Below are positions 47,419 to 59,899 of a stretch of DNA of 64,000 nt, piece by piece. This DNA comes from Gordius sp. MW1 (taxonomy: Eukaryota; Nematomorpha; Gordioida; Gordea; Gordiidae): NCBI GenBank assembly GCA_964036665.1, contig OZ038531.1:23394591-23458590 (forward strand). The letters are read 5' to 3'. The position numbers and the translations under genes are program-made. The stretch's first letter is position 1. Every line of letters starts with the position of its first letter. The notes beneath the pieces were generated by a model that was not told the DNA's origin, ran no database searches, and was given only the letters and a program-made list of their open reading frames with translations.

Positions 47419-48094
47419 CAGTGATTCTTAACCTGGGGGTCGCGAGAAGTTTGCCGGGGGGCCGCCAAATTTTTTTAGAATAAAATAAAAATATTCAGAA
47501 AAGATTTAAAAAAAATACTCACCAGGGGATTCGAACTCGTTGCCTTAAGATTCCTTATGAATTAATAAATGATTGTAATTTAAAATCTTTGTTTAAAGCT
47601 AAAAGTTTGCCGCAAGTTTGGATACAAATTCGTGCAGAATATCCTCCATTATTTTCAGCAGCAATTCAAAATTTGCTGCCTTTGGCTAGTACATATTTGT
47701 TTGAAAAAGTCTTCTCAACTATGGTGGATATAAAAACTAAAATCGCAATCGATTGCGACTAGATTCCTGCATGAGGATAGCATTACAATCAATTGAACCA
47801 AGAATTAACAAATTGGCTGAAGATGTTCAGCAGCAGAAATCTCATTAAATAAATTTCCGAATGCATATATTTTTTATTTTAAACATTGTTTTTATGTTTA
47901 ATTATGAAGTTTTTATGTTATAATAAAGTTGTGTTTTATGTTTATTATATAATAAAATGAAAAAATAATAGAAAATTAATATATTATAGATAATATAACA
48001 AATATAAATTATTATGAAAAAAATGGGGGGCCGCAAACAAATTATAAAATATTTGGGGGGGGGGCCGCGTGTATAAAAAGGTTAAGAACCACTG
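47419..48094 (+). mobile_element. Short hAT element with transposase C-terminal remnant
   Basis: Ends cagtgattcttaacc / ggttaagaaccactg, the familiar hAT-type 'CAGTGGTTCTTAACC'. An exact 8-bp duplication ttttacga sits at 47411-47418 and 48095-48102. Inside, the plus strand reads 'LLPLASTYLFEKVFSTM' (about 47677-47730), the hAT dimerisation motif of ZBED-type transposases, then a stop. GC-rich 'ggggccgc' words lie just inside both ends. Confidence 0.9.
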
Positions 48095-48599
48095 TTTTAC
48101 GATATCGGGCCATGACGCTAAATGTGATACATTTTTGAAAGTATCCACCCTCTAAGCATAAAATCTTTTAAACAGCTAAGACACGTTACTATAGAAAAAA
48201 GTGAAATTTATTTGTTTGTTGATTCTTCATGGATAATGGCCGAAATGGTAAAAATGTCATTTATAGCGTTTAGTCCCAAACCTTTTAAAATTTAAACAAA
48301 TGTTTTTTACCTACTTTTATAACTATAAAAAACACAAGATAAAAAATTATTAATTAAAAAGATTAAAAAATGAGAGAGTTATAATCAACAAGGATCTGTT
48401 TACTTACATTTATCTGGTAATAATATTATATTTAAATAATTTATAAGAAGCCTAATTTCTATAAATCGCGCGAAGTGCCGGAAAAATACGAATACTAAAA
48501 AATCTAGAGGGAAAAATTGAAGCCAACCAGCGGTAATTATTATTAATTTTCAGCCCAAAACATTTATTTTTTGTATAATTGAAGCTAAGATACCAAAAA

Positions 48600-49130
48600 A
48601 ACATGCAGGCACAAAAATAAAAATCGATTTTGGCTGGTGTCAGATAAATTAGAAGTAAGCTACGTTCATCATTAACTTGCAGGGAATATAGCCAGTTTTG
48701 CATTATTCCGATATATAACAACAACCTAGACAAGTTGCCCAAAATTCGTAAATAATAAAGGTAATTAATAGCCACAAAAACAATAATAGAAGGCCTTTGG
48801 CCGGGGTCAGATAATGTAGAAGTAAGCTGGCATTATTAATTTGCAGGGAATTATTTATCTAGTGCAATTAACCAATATATAGCAGCAACCAAGACAAGTT
48901 GATAAAAGAAGTTTATGTAAGGTAATCAGTCGAGGACAACAACAATAATGGATATTGGGCTCGGGCGAGAGCAAAAAATTAAAACCAACCAGCGGTCATT
49001 AGCTAATCTATTTGCGAAAGCAAGTCCACAGCCATAAGAACCCGTATAAGTTTCCACGGCAATTACTGGGAAAACAAGTTGGACAGGACGGACGGACAAG
49101 TAAAAGCGATCCCATAAATTTCATAGCAAT
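48600..49130. repeat. Dispersed element with ~155-bp internal repeats
   Basis: Two units can be read, from about 48636 and from about 48795: 'ggtcagataa.tagaagtaa', 'cttgcagggaat', then 'caacctagacaagttg' or 'caaccaagacaagttg'. 'aaccaaccagcggt' also recurs (48519, 48980). The right edge carries 'acggacggacaag' and 'cccataaatttcatagcaat', the inverted end sequence of the element at 26427. Confidence 0.6.
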
Positions 49131-49888
49131 TAATTGTATATACCGAGGAACTAGGAGAAAATTATATATATTGAGGGGGCCACAGTATGAACAAAATCAT
49201 TTATTTATTTGCGAGAAACTATTAATGCTCGCTTGGTAGCACCATCTGCGCTATCAAGTCGCATTCTACAGAGAAAGAAGGGGAGTGGGAATATACCATC
49301 CATAAAAATAATGTTATTTTCTTTTAGGTCTCACAGTTGTGAGGTTCGCTTTGATAAGTTTTTTATATCATTATTGGGTAAGCGTAATGTCCTGATTTAT
49401 CTTCATAGTTTTCATAACTTTGTCGACTTGCAATTTCCCCGTGACAGGACGTAATCCTCTTTCTTTCGTTTCCGGCATCTCCATATTCAAAACCTTTCGA
49501 TTTACATCATCTAGGTCCCTTTTTAGTTGACGATTTTCGCTATTCAAGTTTGCCAAAGATTTCCTCCTTGAACTGTCATTTTTCATATGCCGAGCTAAGT
49601 AAACGTTAACCTCCACCGTATGATTCTTATTTCCGTGGCTTGTAACTTTCAATGCCCACACACTTCCATAGAGTATAACCAGTCTTACTATGGAATTGTA
49701 AGCGCTGCTCTTCAACCATGTTGGCCTCTTCTTATGGCACATTAAAAACTTCGACAGACGCTTGGTGTTTCTTAAAGTATTATTGTTCTTAAGACAATAT
49801 AATAATTTATTTAAGTAGTTAGTTGCCATTACGTTATATTATTTGCTAATTACACTGTAGTTTACATGCGGCTATGTAAAATATAGGC

Positions 49889-50590
49889 AGTGGCGTACGC
49901 AAGGGGGTGGTTTTGGGGTTCAACCCCCCCCCCCCCCGCGGATTTCGGAAAAAATCTTTTTTATTTCTAATATCGCATTATATAAAATAATATTATGAAA
50001 TGAGTGTTACTTAATTAACTATGAGCACTTATATTTAACAACCAGTATTTTTACGCGTTAATATATTTTTCCAGGATTTTCCTTGTGTTATAAAACGTAA
50101 GCATTTCATATGAATTCCTAGATCAATTTGAATAAAAGAAAAGGCACGATATTTAAATTTTGTATCAAAAAAGTTAATCATCATGTAAACAAGAACCTGC
50201 TACTGGTAAGATTTTTAAATGATTATAGTTAGATGATAATTTAGATTTAGTTCATGTAGAACACGCCTGCTGTTTATCTAAATTTGGCTGGATAAACTCA
50301 CATGGAGGCTACATTATGTATATCCATGGGCGTAGCCAGGTTATGGATTAGGGGGGGGGGGGCGAAACGTTTAAAAGTTCAATTAGGGGGGGGGGAAGGC
50401 AAAACATATTTTTTTTAATTTGTAAGGGTATATGCATTAAACATTTTTTTGCCGCCTCCCCCTGGCTACGCCCATGTATAGATCTTAATCAAATTGCATA
50501 AAAATAATTTCCTATAATTTCTTTTGATATGCGAAGTAAAAATCTGAACCCCCCCCCCCAAAAAAAATAAAATTCTGCGTTCGCCCCTGA
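49889..50590. repeat. Two nested GGGCGTAGCC-type MITEs
   Basis: The outer copy starts 'ggcgtacgcaagggggtgg' (49889) and ends 'attctgcgttcgcccctga' (about 50590). The inner copy starts 'atgggcgtagccaggtt' (about 50327) and ends 'ccctggctacgcccatg' (about 50477). Confidence 0.8.
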
Positions 50591-52002
50591 ATATAAGTGT
50601 AAAATATTAAAAGATTAATTATTCCATGTGACCTTCTTTTTAAACCACAACAACTATGGTGCTATTAAATAAAGAAAACTGTATGCCATAAAATAGCATT
50701 GTTGATTATATTGAACCGCTTAGGCCTTAATTTAAAAATAGATAGTATTACTAATCAAATAAGAGATTTTTAAGGGGCCTCCTGGGTTCAAGGCATTAAA
50801 AAGATAGCATATTATAAGGCAGGGGCTAGTCTATAGAAACTTTCAATACTGATGTTATAATAAGGTATCCTCTTTACTAAGGGTGGTAACGGCGAATAAA
50901 TAATAATCAATATAAAATATGCCAATTAGTGCATTTATAAATTAGAGACTAATTTGGTTTAATTTATCAATATCCTTTTTAGCATGTGACTCAAAATCTT
51001 GGAGCTCATCAGGTGCCATAGTTAATTTTCTAGTCACATACTAATCGAGATAGAAGAGAGCTAGATAATTAAATTATTTATAAAAATATTACAATAAATA
51101 GAAAAGTAAATCATGTATCATTCACTAATAATTTTATAAATATTCTAATTTAATGACTCACATGTTACAAATTTAAACAGTCGTGATAGAACAAAATTGA
51201 TAATTATGGCAATAAATACTAATGGGTATATTAGTTTTATTTAAAACTACACACATGTAGTTTTATAAGCTGATTATTGTTCCAAAATTATATTTGAGAT
51301 TAGGGTGTACCCAATTTGAACTCTATATACATCCAAAATATGCTCTTATATGGCAATTAATATAAAAAGTTGACTACGTGTATAAAGACTTCTTGAAACT
51401 TGACAACATATGGATGGGGGAGATGTCAATTTTAGGAGGGGGTACTATTTATTTATGGTAAATAATAAAGTGAGGGAAAAGAAAAGAGTTAGTGATTTGT
51501 AGCAGTACCGTGTTGGTGTTGTTTAAATAGAAAAGTAGCAACGTTCATTTCAAATCAACGCTCAATTAACGCTTTAAAACACCGTTGGCTATTTGTATAC
51601 AGTTTTAATTACTATTCTAAGAATTATAGTAAAGTAAAGAGGCTAATTTGAATAATCATTTCAAGGTAATGTTCTATTAATGCTTTAAAACCGTTGGCCA
51701 TTAGTATAAAATTAAATCAATTACGATTCTACACCCAGGATGCTTTCCGATTTTTCTAAAGATAAAAAAATAAAGTATTTGGTAAACTACATGACTATCA
51801 CTTTTTTTTGAATTTTTAATAAAATAATATGAGAATTAGGAAGCAGCAGTGTAAATTGTGCCTAGATGCTTTATCCCCATGTCATATGACTTTTCAAAAT
51901 TATGTAAAATTTGTGGTGTACCTATTAATTTTAAAATTACATTTATGCATAGGCGAACAGGTGAATACAATTAATCCTTTTTTCTAACTTATCAACCTTT
52001 AG

Positions 52003-55000
52003 CCTTTAAATAAATATCGACATCCATACCCTAAAGGTCATGTTTATTTTACAGAAACTTTTGATAATGTCCATGATTTTAATGCTAGGTACAATAATTG
52101 TTTTCAAAGATTAAAAAAATTTTAAGGTGGATTAAATCACGGGGTATTAAATTACAAGAGGGAAACGAAACTAGCTATGAAGGTCCAATATTCAAATTCA
52201 TGTTATTAACATATATTAGTTATCTGTCAATCAAAACTTTTATAAAAAAACAATTATGCAGAACTAAATTTGACAATTGATTCTATTTTTAGTAATAAAT
52301 ATATTATTGCCACTAATCAATACCTTAGGTGAATGGTCTTTAGAAGAAGCTAAGGAAAATGGAATTGCAAATGACCTATCTTTAGGTTTAAAGGTAAAAC
52401 CTAAACTCAATTTTGTTTTTACTTATATATTTTATTAATGGTTTAGACTCCCTATAAACATCATGCCATCTCAACGCCTTTGTTCAAGACATTTGAATTT
52501 GAGCATCGACCCTTTTTCTTGCAGTTAATATATATTTTATGTTAAAAGTGTGTCATAAAATAAATTTCCTACTTGTATGTTCAATTATTTATTTAAACTA
52601 CTATGAATATTAAAGTATTTTTAACCAAATAATATTGTAGATATGAGGCCAAATTCCAAAAGAGACTAGATTGTGGAGGTGCATACGTGAAACTACTAAT
52701 GAGAAGTGCTGCTTTAAATCTAAATAAGTTTGATGACACTACCCCCTACACAATTATGTTTGGTCCTGATAGATGTGGAAATGACGCAAAAGTAAAATCT
52801 AAATAAAAAATTTATTCATATTTATGTTGAAATTTTTTTTTTTACATTTTTCCATCTACTATTTTTGTTGCCACATGTTTTACCAAAAACTCAATTTAAT
52901 GGAAACATTTGTTCATTACATAATTCAAAAATCGATGTAAATAATGGGATGGATGATGCAAGGTAGTTAAGAAATAGTTTGGCTTAGATTAAATATTAAA
53001 AGGAGGCATTTTGCTAATAAAACTTTATTTTTTTTAGTCCTTAACTTCTGTATAATGCCGGAGACTTTATAAAATGTGAAAATATTTATACTCTACCAAA
53101 TTAATTTAGACAGTATTTAATTTTTCATATGATCATCACCTTAAACTAATTATTCAGGTGACTGTGCTCTTATATGGAAATTGCATAAATTAATGCCCCA
53201 TAATAATTCACCCGCTTTGTAAATTAATGGTGAAATGATTTTAATTGTCTTAGCTTCATTTCATCATACGAGCGAGGAATAAAATGACGGGGTTGGTAGA
53301 GGAAAAGCATTGCAAAAGGCCAAGCCTATCACTCGAACCCTATCTCAATGATTCCACACTTACCCATTTATTCACCTTAGCCCTCAAACCAGACAATACG
53401 TACGTCACAAAAATTGATGGCATCATTATGACATCTGGGTCGCTCCTTCAAGATTTTACGTGAGATTTCCTATAATTTTCATTCTATTGTTTTGCTAATC
53501 CAAAATTAAATGATTGAATGTTTTATTTTAATGTTAGACCTCCCATAAATCCTCCTCTGGAAATAGAAGATCCTTCGGACTTGAAGCCTTATGATTGGGA
53601 TGATGAACAATAGTATTACTTCGATTTCTGTCTGCACAATGTCATTATTCCTTTATATTTAAACACAATTTAAGCCTTTTTAGAGCATGTTGTTGACAAA
53701 GTAATAATAATTTCTTTTGACAATTTAGTATATGAAATTTATTATAGAATTGTTTTATTAATTGTATGTAGCATACAAGATCCCGAGGCCATCAAGCCTT
53801 CAGATTGGGATGATACTGAGCCCGAATACATGGATGAGCAAACCAATAGTGAAGCCTCACCAGGGTTTATTCACGACCCTCAAGCACCACAATCCACACA
53901 TGATAGCAAATCACCCGTAATTGGTAGGTAAATGTTTGCAGATTTGTTTACCAATAATGTATTAAATTTAATATAAATTTTAAAATATATTAATTTAAAC
54001 AACGTTCATGGTAGAAAATCCAGAATGTGGAGAAGTTGGTTGTGGGCCATGGAAACCGAGGCCCATAAAAAATCCAAAATACAAGCCATGGACACCTCCC
54101 CTCATTAAAAATCCAAATTACAAAGTTATTCCTTATTTAAATCCAATTTTTCTTCATCCAATAAAAGTTGATTTATGCTTAATGCCTTCATCAAAAAGAT
54201 TTATACAAATTGGTGTTTTTTGTTACTACCACTGCCTGGTTATTGACTTTTAATGTAGTGTTAAATCTACCACGTTATATCTCCTTTATTATTGTAAAAA
54301 TACTCTAACTACAATTCGTTCTGATTCTGTTTTAGATTTTATGCCAATCAATACCAATTCGAGACTAATAAAGTTCGGTTTAGGGGTGCCGAATTATATT
54401 ATTTTATTATAATATTACAAAAATTAAATTTATTGCCTATTTTGAATTTGTAACTCAGGGTGTGTGGAAGGCAAGAAAGATTCCCAATCCACAATATTAC
54501 TATGATTCTGAACCATTTCGATTAGATCCTATCGTAAGGAACCTGTATTCATTATTCTATTCTGTGCTTTTCTCATTATACCCAGTCAGCTATAGGCTTG
54601 GAGTTATGGTCAACCAGTGGAGACATTCTGTTCGATAATTTTATAATAACTTCGGACAAAAAAGTTTTGGAAAAATGGACAGATGACACGTATTACGTCA
54701 AAAGGGCTCGGGAAGAAGGCAGAGTATATAAACACATTAATTTTTTTACTTACCAGCATAAGTTTTTTGACCAGTTAAAAAATGTTATAGGTAGTATATG
54801 ACCTAATTCATAACTTACACACATATGATGATAGAAGGGAGTTTGGAGTGTACTATTGAAATGGGTAGAAGCTTATCCCTATCTCTGGTTCATATACCTA
54901 ACAATCCCGGTACTTCCAATCGTTGTGGCCATCATATACTTTTGTGCTCCGGACCCGAGATGTCCTCAGGACTTACCAACGCTCGACAGCGATAGCGATA

Positions 55001-55254
55001 CTGAAGGAAAACAGCCTATTCATACACCGCGGGATGGTTAGTTAATTTCAAATTTATTAATATTTCCCATCAAACTGATTATTATATTTATTTGAATTTA
55101 TTCATTTTTTGTTGTTTTGAGTGCAGAACATATGAACGACGAAATCATTGAGCCCTCTAGTTATGAAGCGGTAGGTAAAGATTGGGAGATACGAGAGGAA
55201 CCATTCGCAAACACTTTAATGCATAGAACACCTTGGGTGCCAGAAAATTCTTGA
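52003..55254 (+). CDS. CANX: Calnexin/calmegin-type ER chaperone, 5' incomplete
   Basis: A membrane lectin chaperone that binds monoglucosylated glycoproteins in the ER. Exons: 52003-52088, 52127-52182, 52329-52393, 52447-52523, 52641-52791, 53254-53459, 53538-53612, 53772-53923, 54015-54124, 54459-54533, 54586-54723, 54838-55036, 55127-55254 (TGA); all GT/AG, phases close, 505 residues. Lectin domain: '[13 protein letters not shown]', 'KHHAIST', 'CGGAYVKLL', '[12 protein letters not shown]', 'LHFIIRARN', '[10 protein letters not shown]'. P-domain: two type-1 repeats ('[14 protein letters not shown]', '[14 protein letters not shown]') and three type-2 repeats ('[13 protein letters not shown]', '[12 protein letters not shown]', '[13 protein letters not shown]'), fewer than the 4+4 of vertebrates. 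Then '[19 protein letters not shown]', one membrane span ('[20 protein letters not shown]'), and a ~70-residue cytosolic tail with 'DSDSDTE', ending 'WVPENS' without a basic RKPRRE-type end. The signal-peptide exon(s) upstream of 52003 were not found. Confidence 0.95.
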
Positions 55255-55384
55255 TTTTCGACGATGCTATGATTGTAATCTTTACACCAAGAGGTCGATG
55301 GGATAAAAGCAAGCTTAAGTTTTTATTTCTGTTCGAACATTTTAACTTATAACAAATTCATACATGGTTACTTATTTTATTTGT

Positions 55385-55390
55385 AATAAA
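55385..55390 (+). promoter_or_regulatory. Poly(A) signal of calnexin
   Basis: AATAAA 130 bp after the calnexin stop codon, the first such hexamer downstream. Confidence 0.7.
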
Positions 55391-56254
55391 GATGTGTGGC
55401 GTAACCCATATCGATAATTAAGTTGGTTTGACCTCTAACTTTTATTTCCTTTTGGGTCTGATTCCTTTTAAAAAAATAAAAAGTTATACATTATCAAATA
55501 TAAATTTTAAATGAGATTTTAGTAAATTAATATTTTTTATCTTAAATCATCATTTTCATCCCAGTTACACGTTAAAAGCGTACTCTTAATATTACTGATT
55601 TGAGCCCTGCAAAACTGCCTTTTGTTCGAGCCCGTTCTGACATTATTTTACATATAAACATATATGATTAAACTGGTTGCTCAAAATAGTTAATTTAAAA
55701 TAAGGATAAGTAGAATAATGATAGAATTAAAGTATCGCAAATTAAAGCTCTATCTATAGCCTCCATTGCATAGGCGCTCAATCGACCAAATCATTTTCAT
55801 GTTTTTACGGCACGTTAAATTAATTTAAAGTTAACTAATGTTGTAATCTGGGTGATATTTATGAAACAATATTATTTTTTTATTGACAAAAAGATCAGTG
55901 ATTTGTGATCTAATGATTATCTATAACATTCCCCAATTAAGTATTCTCTAGATCCTCCTTTAAGACCATTCCCAATGCTCTATCATCCGACCGACAACTT
56001 AACTAAATTGGGTGTTCTGCCTCTAATTCCCATGCCACCTTTAAAATTAAATGATGGGTCAACCATGGAAACTATTATTTCAAAAAATCTTCTGCTTATC
56101 AGTCCAAGTAACCATAATTATGAAAACAGCTCTTTCTTATTTGTACATTTGAATAGCATATATTTTAGTCAATTAGGTATAACAACCTTCTTTTAATATA
56201 TGTCCACAAAATTTATATTGCACAAAAAGTAATCCAACCAATCTATTAATTGTT

Positions 56255-56425
56255 ATGGGCGTAGCCAGGGGGGGGCGGCTGCTCCCCCCTCCTGAATGAC
56301 GAAACAAAAATTTTAAATGCAAAAAATATTAAAAAAATTTAAGTTTTGCCCCTCCTTAATTGAATTTTTAAACGTTTTGCCCCCCCCCCCCCATCCCCCA
56401 TAATCCAAAACCTGGCTACGCCCAT
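56255..56425. repeat. MITE, GGGCGTAGCC family
   Basis: Starts 'atgggcgtagccagggggg' and ends 'aacctggctacgcccatga'. The 8-bp flanks taattgtt on both sides are exact. Confidence 0.9.
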
Positions 56426-57437
56426 GATAATTGTTATTAAACGCTTGTCATATTGGCTTCTCATGCAATTACCAAGGTATCTTCTAAATAAAAATCCCCT
56501 TTAAATCCTTAGAAAACAAATTGTTTTTTAGAAATTTCTGACAATACTCTTATACCAAAAAGTACAACCTCAAACGCAAATCATTACTTGTCATGCGCAA
56601 TTGCAAACTTGCGTTTAAATTTGCTAGTACCATTTTGATAGTAGGCAGCGAATGTTTAACAGCCTTAATTAAAAAATTAAAATAATTAAAAAAGTATTGA
56701 GCTCGAGTCGGCACGATCCGATGAAAAGCAATTTACATGGCTATGGTCCTAATTCTGTTTTTTTAAGTTCAAATAAAGAAATTAAATTTACTCAAATTTG
56801 AGTTAACTATTTCGAAGTCAAATAATAATTTATATTTATAATTAATTTTACAATTAAACTAATTACTTGGATTTTTAATTTTCAATATTAATTTTAAGCA
56901 TAAGGAATTAATATACTTTAATGTCGAAATTTTAAGGTGAACAAAAAATGAACTTAGATTTGAATAGATCTTGTTATTAATCTGTTAAAACTTAAATTTG
57001 AATCTGCAAACCTTTCGTCCGGGCCCAGTAAACTTTATTTCACCCCGCTGTTGCTATCGTCCACCTTAAGAATCATTGCCTGTGATCGTTTAAATTAAAA
57101 AACACCTTGATTAAGTTGGTCGTTGTTTTTCGTTGCGGGCTTGTTGAAATTAAATTATTTGAAAGTTAATAGTTTAAAATGAATTTTAATTGTCAAGGTT
57201 TTGATGCTATGGGTTTATGGGGCCTGAGGGAAAAACCTTGATTTTAGGAGGGTTGCGGCTACCTCGGGCCATCTACTTACGCCACCGAACGATTTGAAAA
57301 GTGTCCTGCCATTTTAAATATGTCTTGGTAAAAACGTTCATCCTCCTCGTCACTCACGCCCCCTAAATTTTATGGAAAAAAGTTTAGGTGAGATGGTGTA
57401 TTTTGGGCGACATTGGGCATTTCATTTTTTTATTTGT

Positions 57438-57570
57438 TCATGGGCGGAACTAGGGTTGGATTTAATAAAGGGGGGGGGGCAATAGTGATTTAGGGAGGGG
57501 CAAAATGAGAATTTTTAGTAATTTTAGTCATGATTTTATTAATTTTTGAAGAATTTATCGATTTAGAGGA
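57438..57570. repeat. MITE, GGGCGTAGCC family, right end missing
   Basis: Starts 'catgggcggaactagggttg', then a run of nine or more G and 'gggaggggcaaaatgag'. No matching right terminus was found. Confidence 0.55.
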
Positions 57571-58960
57571 GGGCCTGCAACCCATTGTAATAAAATCATT
57601 GAATTCCTGATTTGTAATGGCAAGACTAATTGTTCCCCAAAATATTATATTAAACCATTTTAAATACATTCCACGCATGAATTTCATTTATACTCATTAA
57701 CTTTCATATTTAAGAATTTTTATAAAGAATTCCCGACGTTTTTATACAAACTATTAATAAAATTTTGGCAAAAAATTAAAAAAAAACACAAAAAAATTCT
57801 GTGTAATATACTTGCCGGGGGGGGGGGGTAATAAATAGATTTGGGTTTAGACAAAAGGTGAGCACAAATTGTATTTTTACAAATTTATATTTAACCTTAG
57901 GCTTATGAAGTAATTTTTTTTTTTAAATAATTAAAAATTTACATAGACGAATAGAGTGATATGACATATGAGGTGAACAAGTTTGTACTTGACTATCTCA
58001 CAACCATTGCCAGCAGTGGGTAGTGTAATGAAGTGGCAAGGGTAAAACACAAAAACTTAGATTCCAAACTAAACAAACGACTTTTTAGTTCAATAACCGC
58101 GAGTAATAATAAGCAGACGATAAATTCATATGTTCAAAATTGGTAATTTGCATAAGGTGTATTTTCAAGTTTACAAATAGCGAAGCGTACAAAATAACTA
58201 AATAACTTTCACTACAGGTAGTAGTTTAGTGATGGTTAAAGTAATTGAGTAAATAAATAACAACACGCACTTGTGTAAAAGGGAAGGGAGGGGCACCTCA
58301 AGTCTGGGGTATTTTGTCAATGTAAAAAAATAGGGTTAATTTTGTATATAATTTAAAAAATGTGCTGGGATAAAATAAGTTTTGTTAAAGATTCCTTTTC
58401 CCTTTAACTACAAATCAAATCTTATTTTGCAAGTTATTGACCTTACAAAACGCTAAAATCGTTGTTTTTCGCAACTTTAACAGCGAATATCTTGAATATT
58501 TGACATATAGGGGAAAAACGAAAAATATATTTGTGTTCAGTTAAAATTCCATCAGAATCTGCAAACAGTATGCCGTTTGATTTTTCTTTTTGAACCGTGT
58601 TATAGTTATTGCGAAATGATATTATACTTATCTTATATCATTCGCGGTTTTATCCACGCATTATTCATCGTAGTTACAATATTGGCATTCAATTCGCATC
58701 AAATAAACATTACAACAATATCTACGCTTCGCAAATTTTAGTGTTTAGGCGGAAGGTGTATGGATGGATAGTAAATTGTATGTTTACTTGTGTTCCCGAA
58801 ACAACAAATTTAGTAGAATAAAAGCGGATTTATTTATAAATGATAAGGTATATTAGAAACGTTATTTGAATATCATATTTTTATATCGAAATATATATGA
58901 AAAGTATATTCTCATTTCGCAAAAATATTATAAAAAAAATGAGTAGAAGAGGAGGTAAGG

Positions 58961-59157
58961 TATAAAGTTAGTTTCCAATAATGGTAGTTTAGGATTGATA
59001 AAATGCGAGGGTGGAAATGGGTTTAGATATTTCGGTCGTCCAGCGACCATAATCAATAAAAAAAAAAAAAAAAAAAAAGAGAATAAAAAAAAAGGTAACT
59101 TACAAGTGATGTGTTTTATCAATCCTAAACTACCATTATTGGAAACTAACTTTATAA
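58961..59157. repeat. Fold-back with hammerhead-like core, copy C
   Basis: The arms 58961-59001 and 59115-59157 are near-perfect inverted repeats ('tataaagttagtttccaata', 'ggattgata'). On the minus strand the left inner part reads TTGATTA-T-GGTCG-CTGGA-CGACC-GAAATATC. The stem is strong and GAAA is present, but the CUGANGA box is degraded. A 19-base A-run fills the centre. Confidence 0.7.
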
Positions 59158-59824
59158 ATTATAATGGATTGATAGTACATAAATACAGGTAAGGTATACA
59201 TCAGGCGAAAAGTGACGAGGGTAAATCTATTTTTTCGCCCCTTTTTTAGACGATCGCTTTTAATTACGTAACCATAAAATACAATACACGTGAAGTTTAA
59301 ACTAGAAACAATTTCCGGATACAACATTCTTTTACAAAAATTTTCAAGTAAAAGCCTTTGCCATTCTATTTCAAATAATTGCGTCTTATATGAAGTTTAT
59401 GTATGCATTATAGAGTATGTTGTTTAACCCTCCCAATAATAATTTTAATGTTGACTAAAAAACAATAGCGGCACTGAATTAATCTTATAATCCAGCAAGT
59501 ATTTGTAACCTAATTATTTAATGATTTCTAAATTACAACAAGCTACTTAGCTAATTCAAACCTTTAGTGTTTTGGATATGAGTGACAGTCTATATAACAA
59601 AGGATCTTTATTTTAAAGAGACATATCATGCGAATACAATTTGGAGAAAAAAGAACAAATCGCGAGATTAAACATTTGCAGCGAAGATGTAATAATCAAA
59701 CATAGGGATAGATATGTAACGAGAGTAAATGGGATGGAGTAAAGTAATCCTGTAGTTAAATCATGGGATGGAGTGAGGATCAGAAGAATTCACAATGGAA
59801 TCAAGGAATGAATTGGTATGTACC

Positions 59825-59899
59825 TGTTGTGTAGTATATGATAATTTCTATAGGAGGAGATGTTTGTATATGATAATTTCTATAGGGGAGGACACAACA
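59825..59899 (-). repeat. Candidate 75-bp LTR
   Basis: On the minus strand it starts TGTTGTGTCCTCCCC and ends ACTACACAACA. Inside, 'tatagaaattatcatatac' appears twice. It is preceded by a purine tract as expected for a 3' LTR. Confidence 0.5.

Larger units (their letters stand above)
47034..52002. other. Intergenic region, GNPDA to calnexin
   Basis: No host exon was identified, although the first exon(s) of the calnexin gene (signal peptide) must lie here or be unrecognised. It is occupied by a hAT element (47419-48094), an ~150-bp repeat array (48600-49130), nested MITEs (49889-50590) and AT-rich filler. The minus-strand open frame at 49371-49829 has no recognised domain. Confidence 0.5.
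55255..58960. other. Region downstream of calnexin
   Basis: The calnexin 3' UTR probably ends after AATAAA at 55385-55390. A proline-rich open stretch from about 55952 ('PPLRPFPMLYHPTDNLTKLG') follows an acceptor-like 'tattctctag'. It could be an exon of an unknown plus-strand gene, but no partner exon was found. The rest is AT-rich with MITEs at 56255 and 57438. Confidence 0.4.

Noticed and set aside
49371..49829. 152-codon minus-strand frame
   Set aside because: No family recognised; a coiled-coil-like stretch ('RQLKRDLDDVNRKVLNME') is visible but splice context and conservation are lacking, so not called as a gene.
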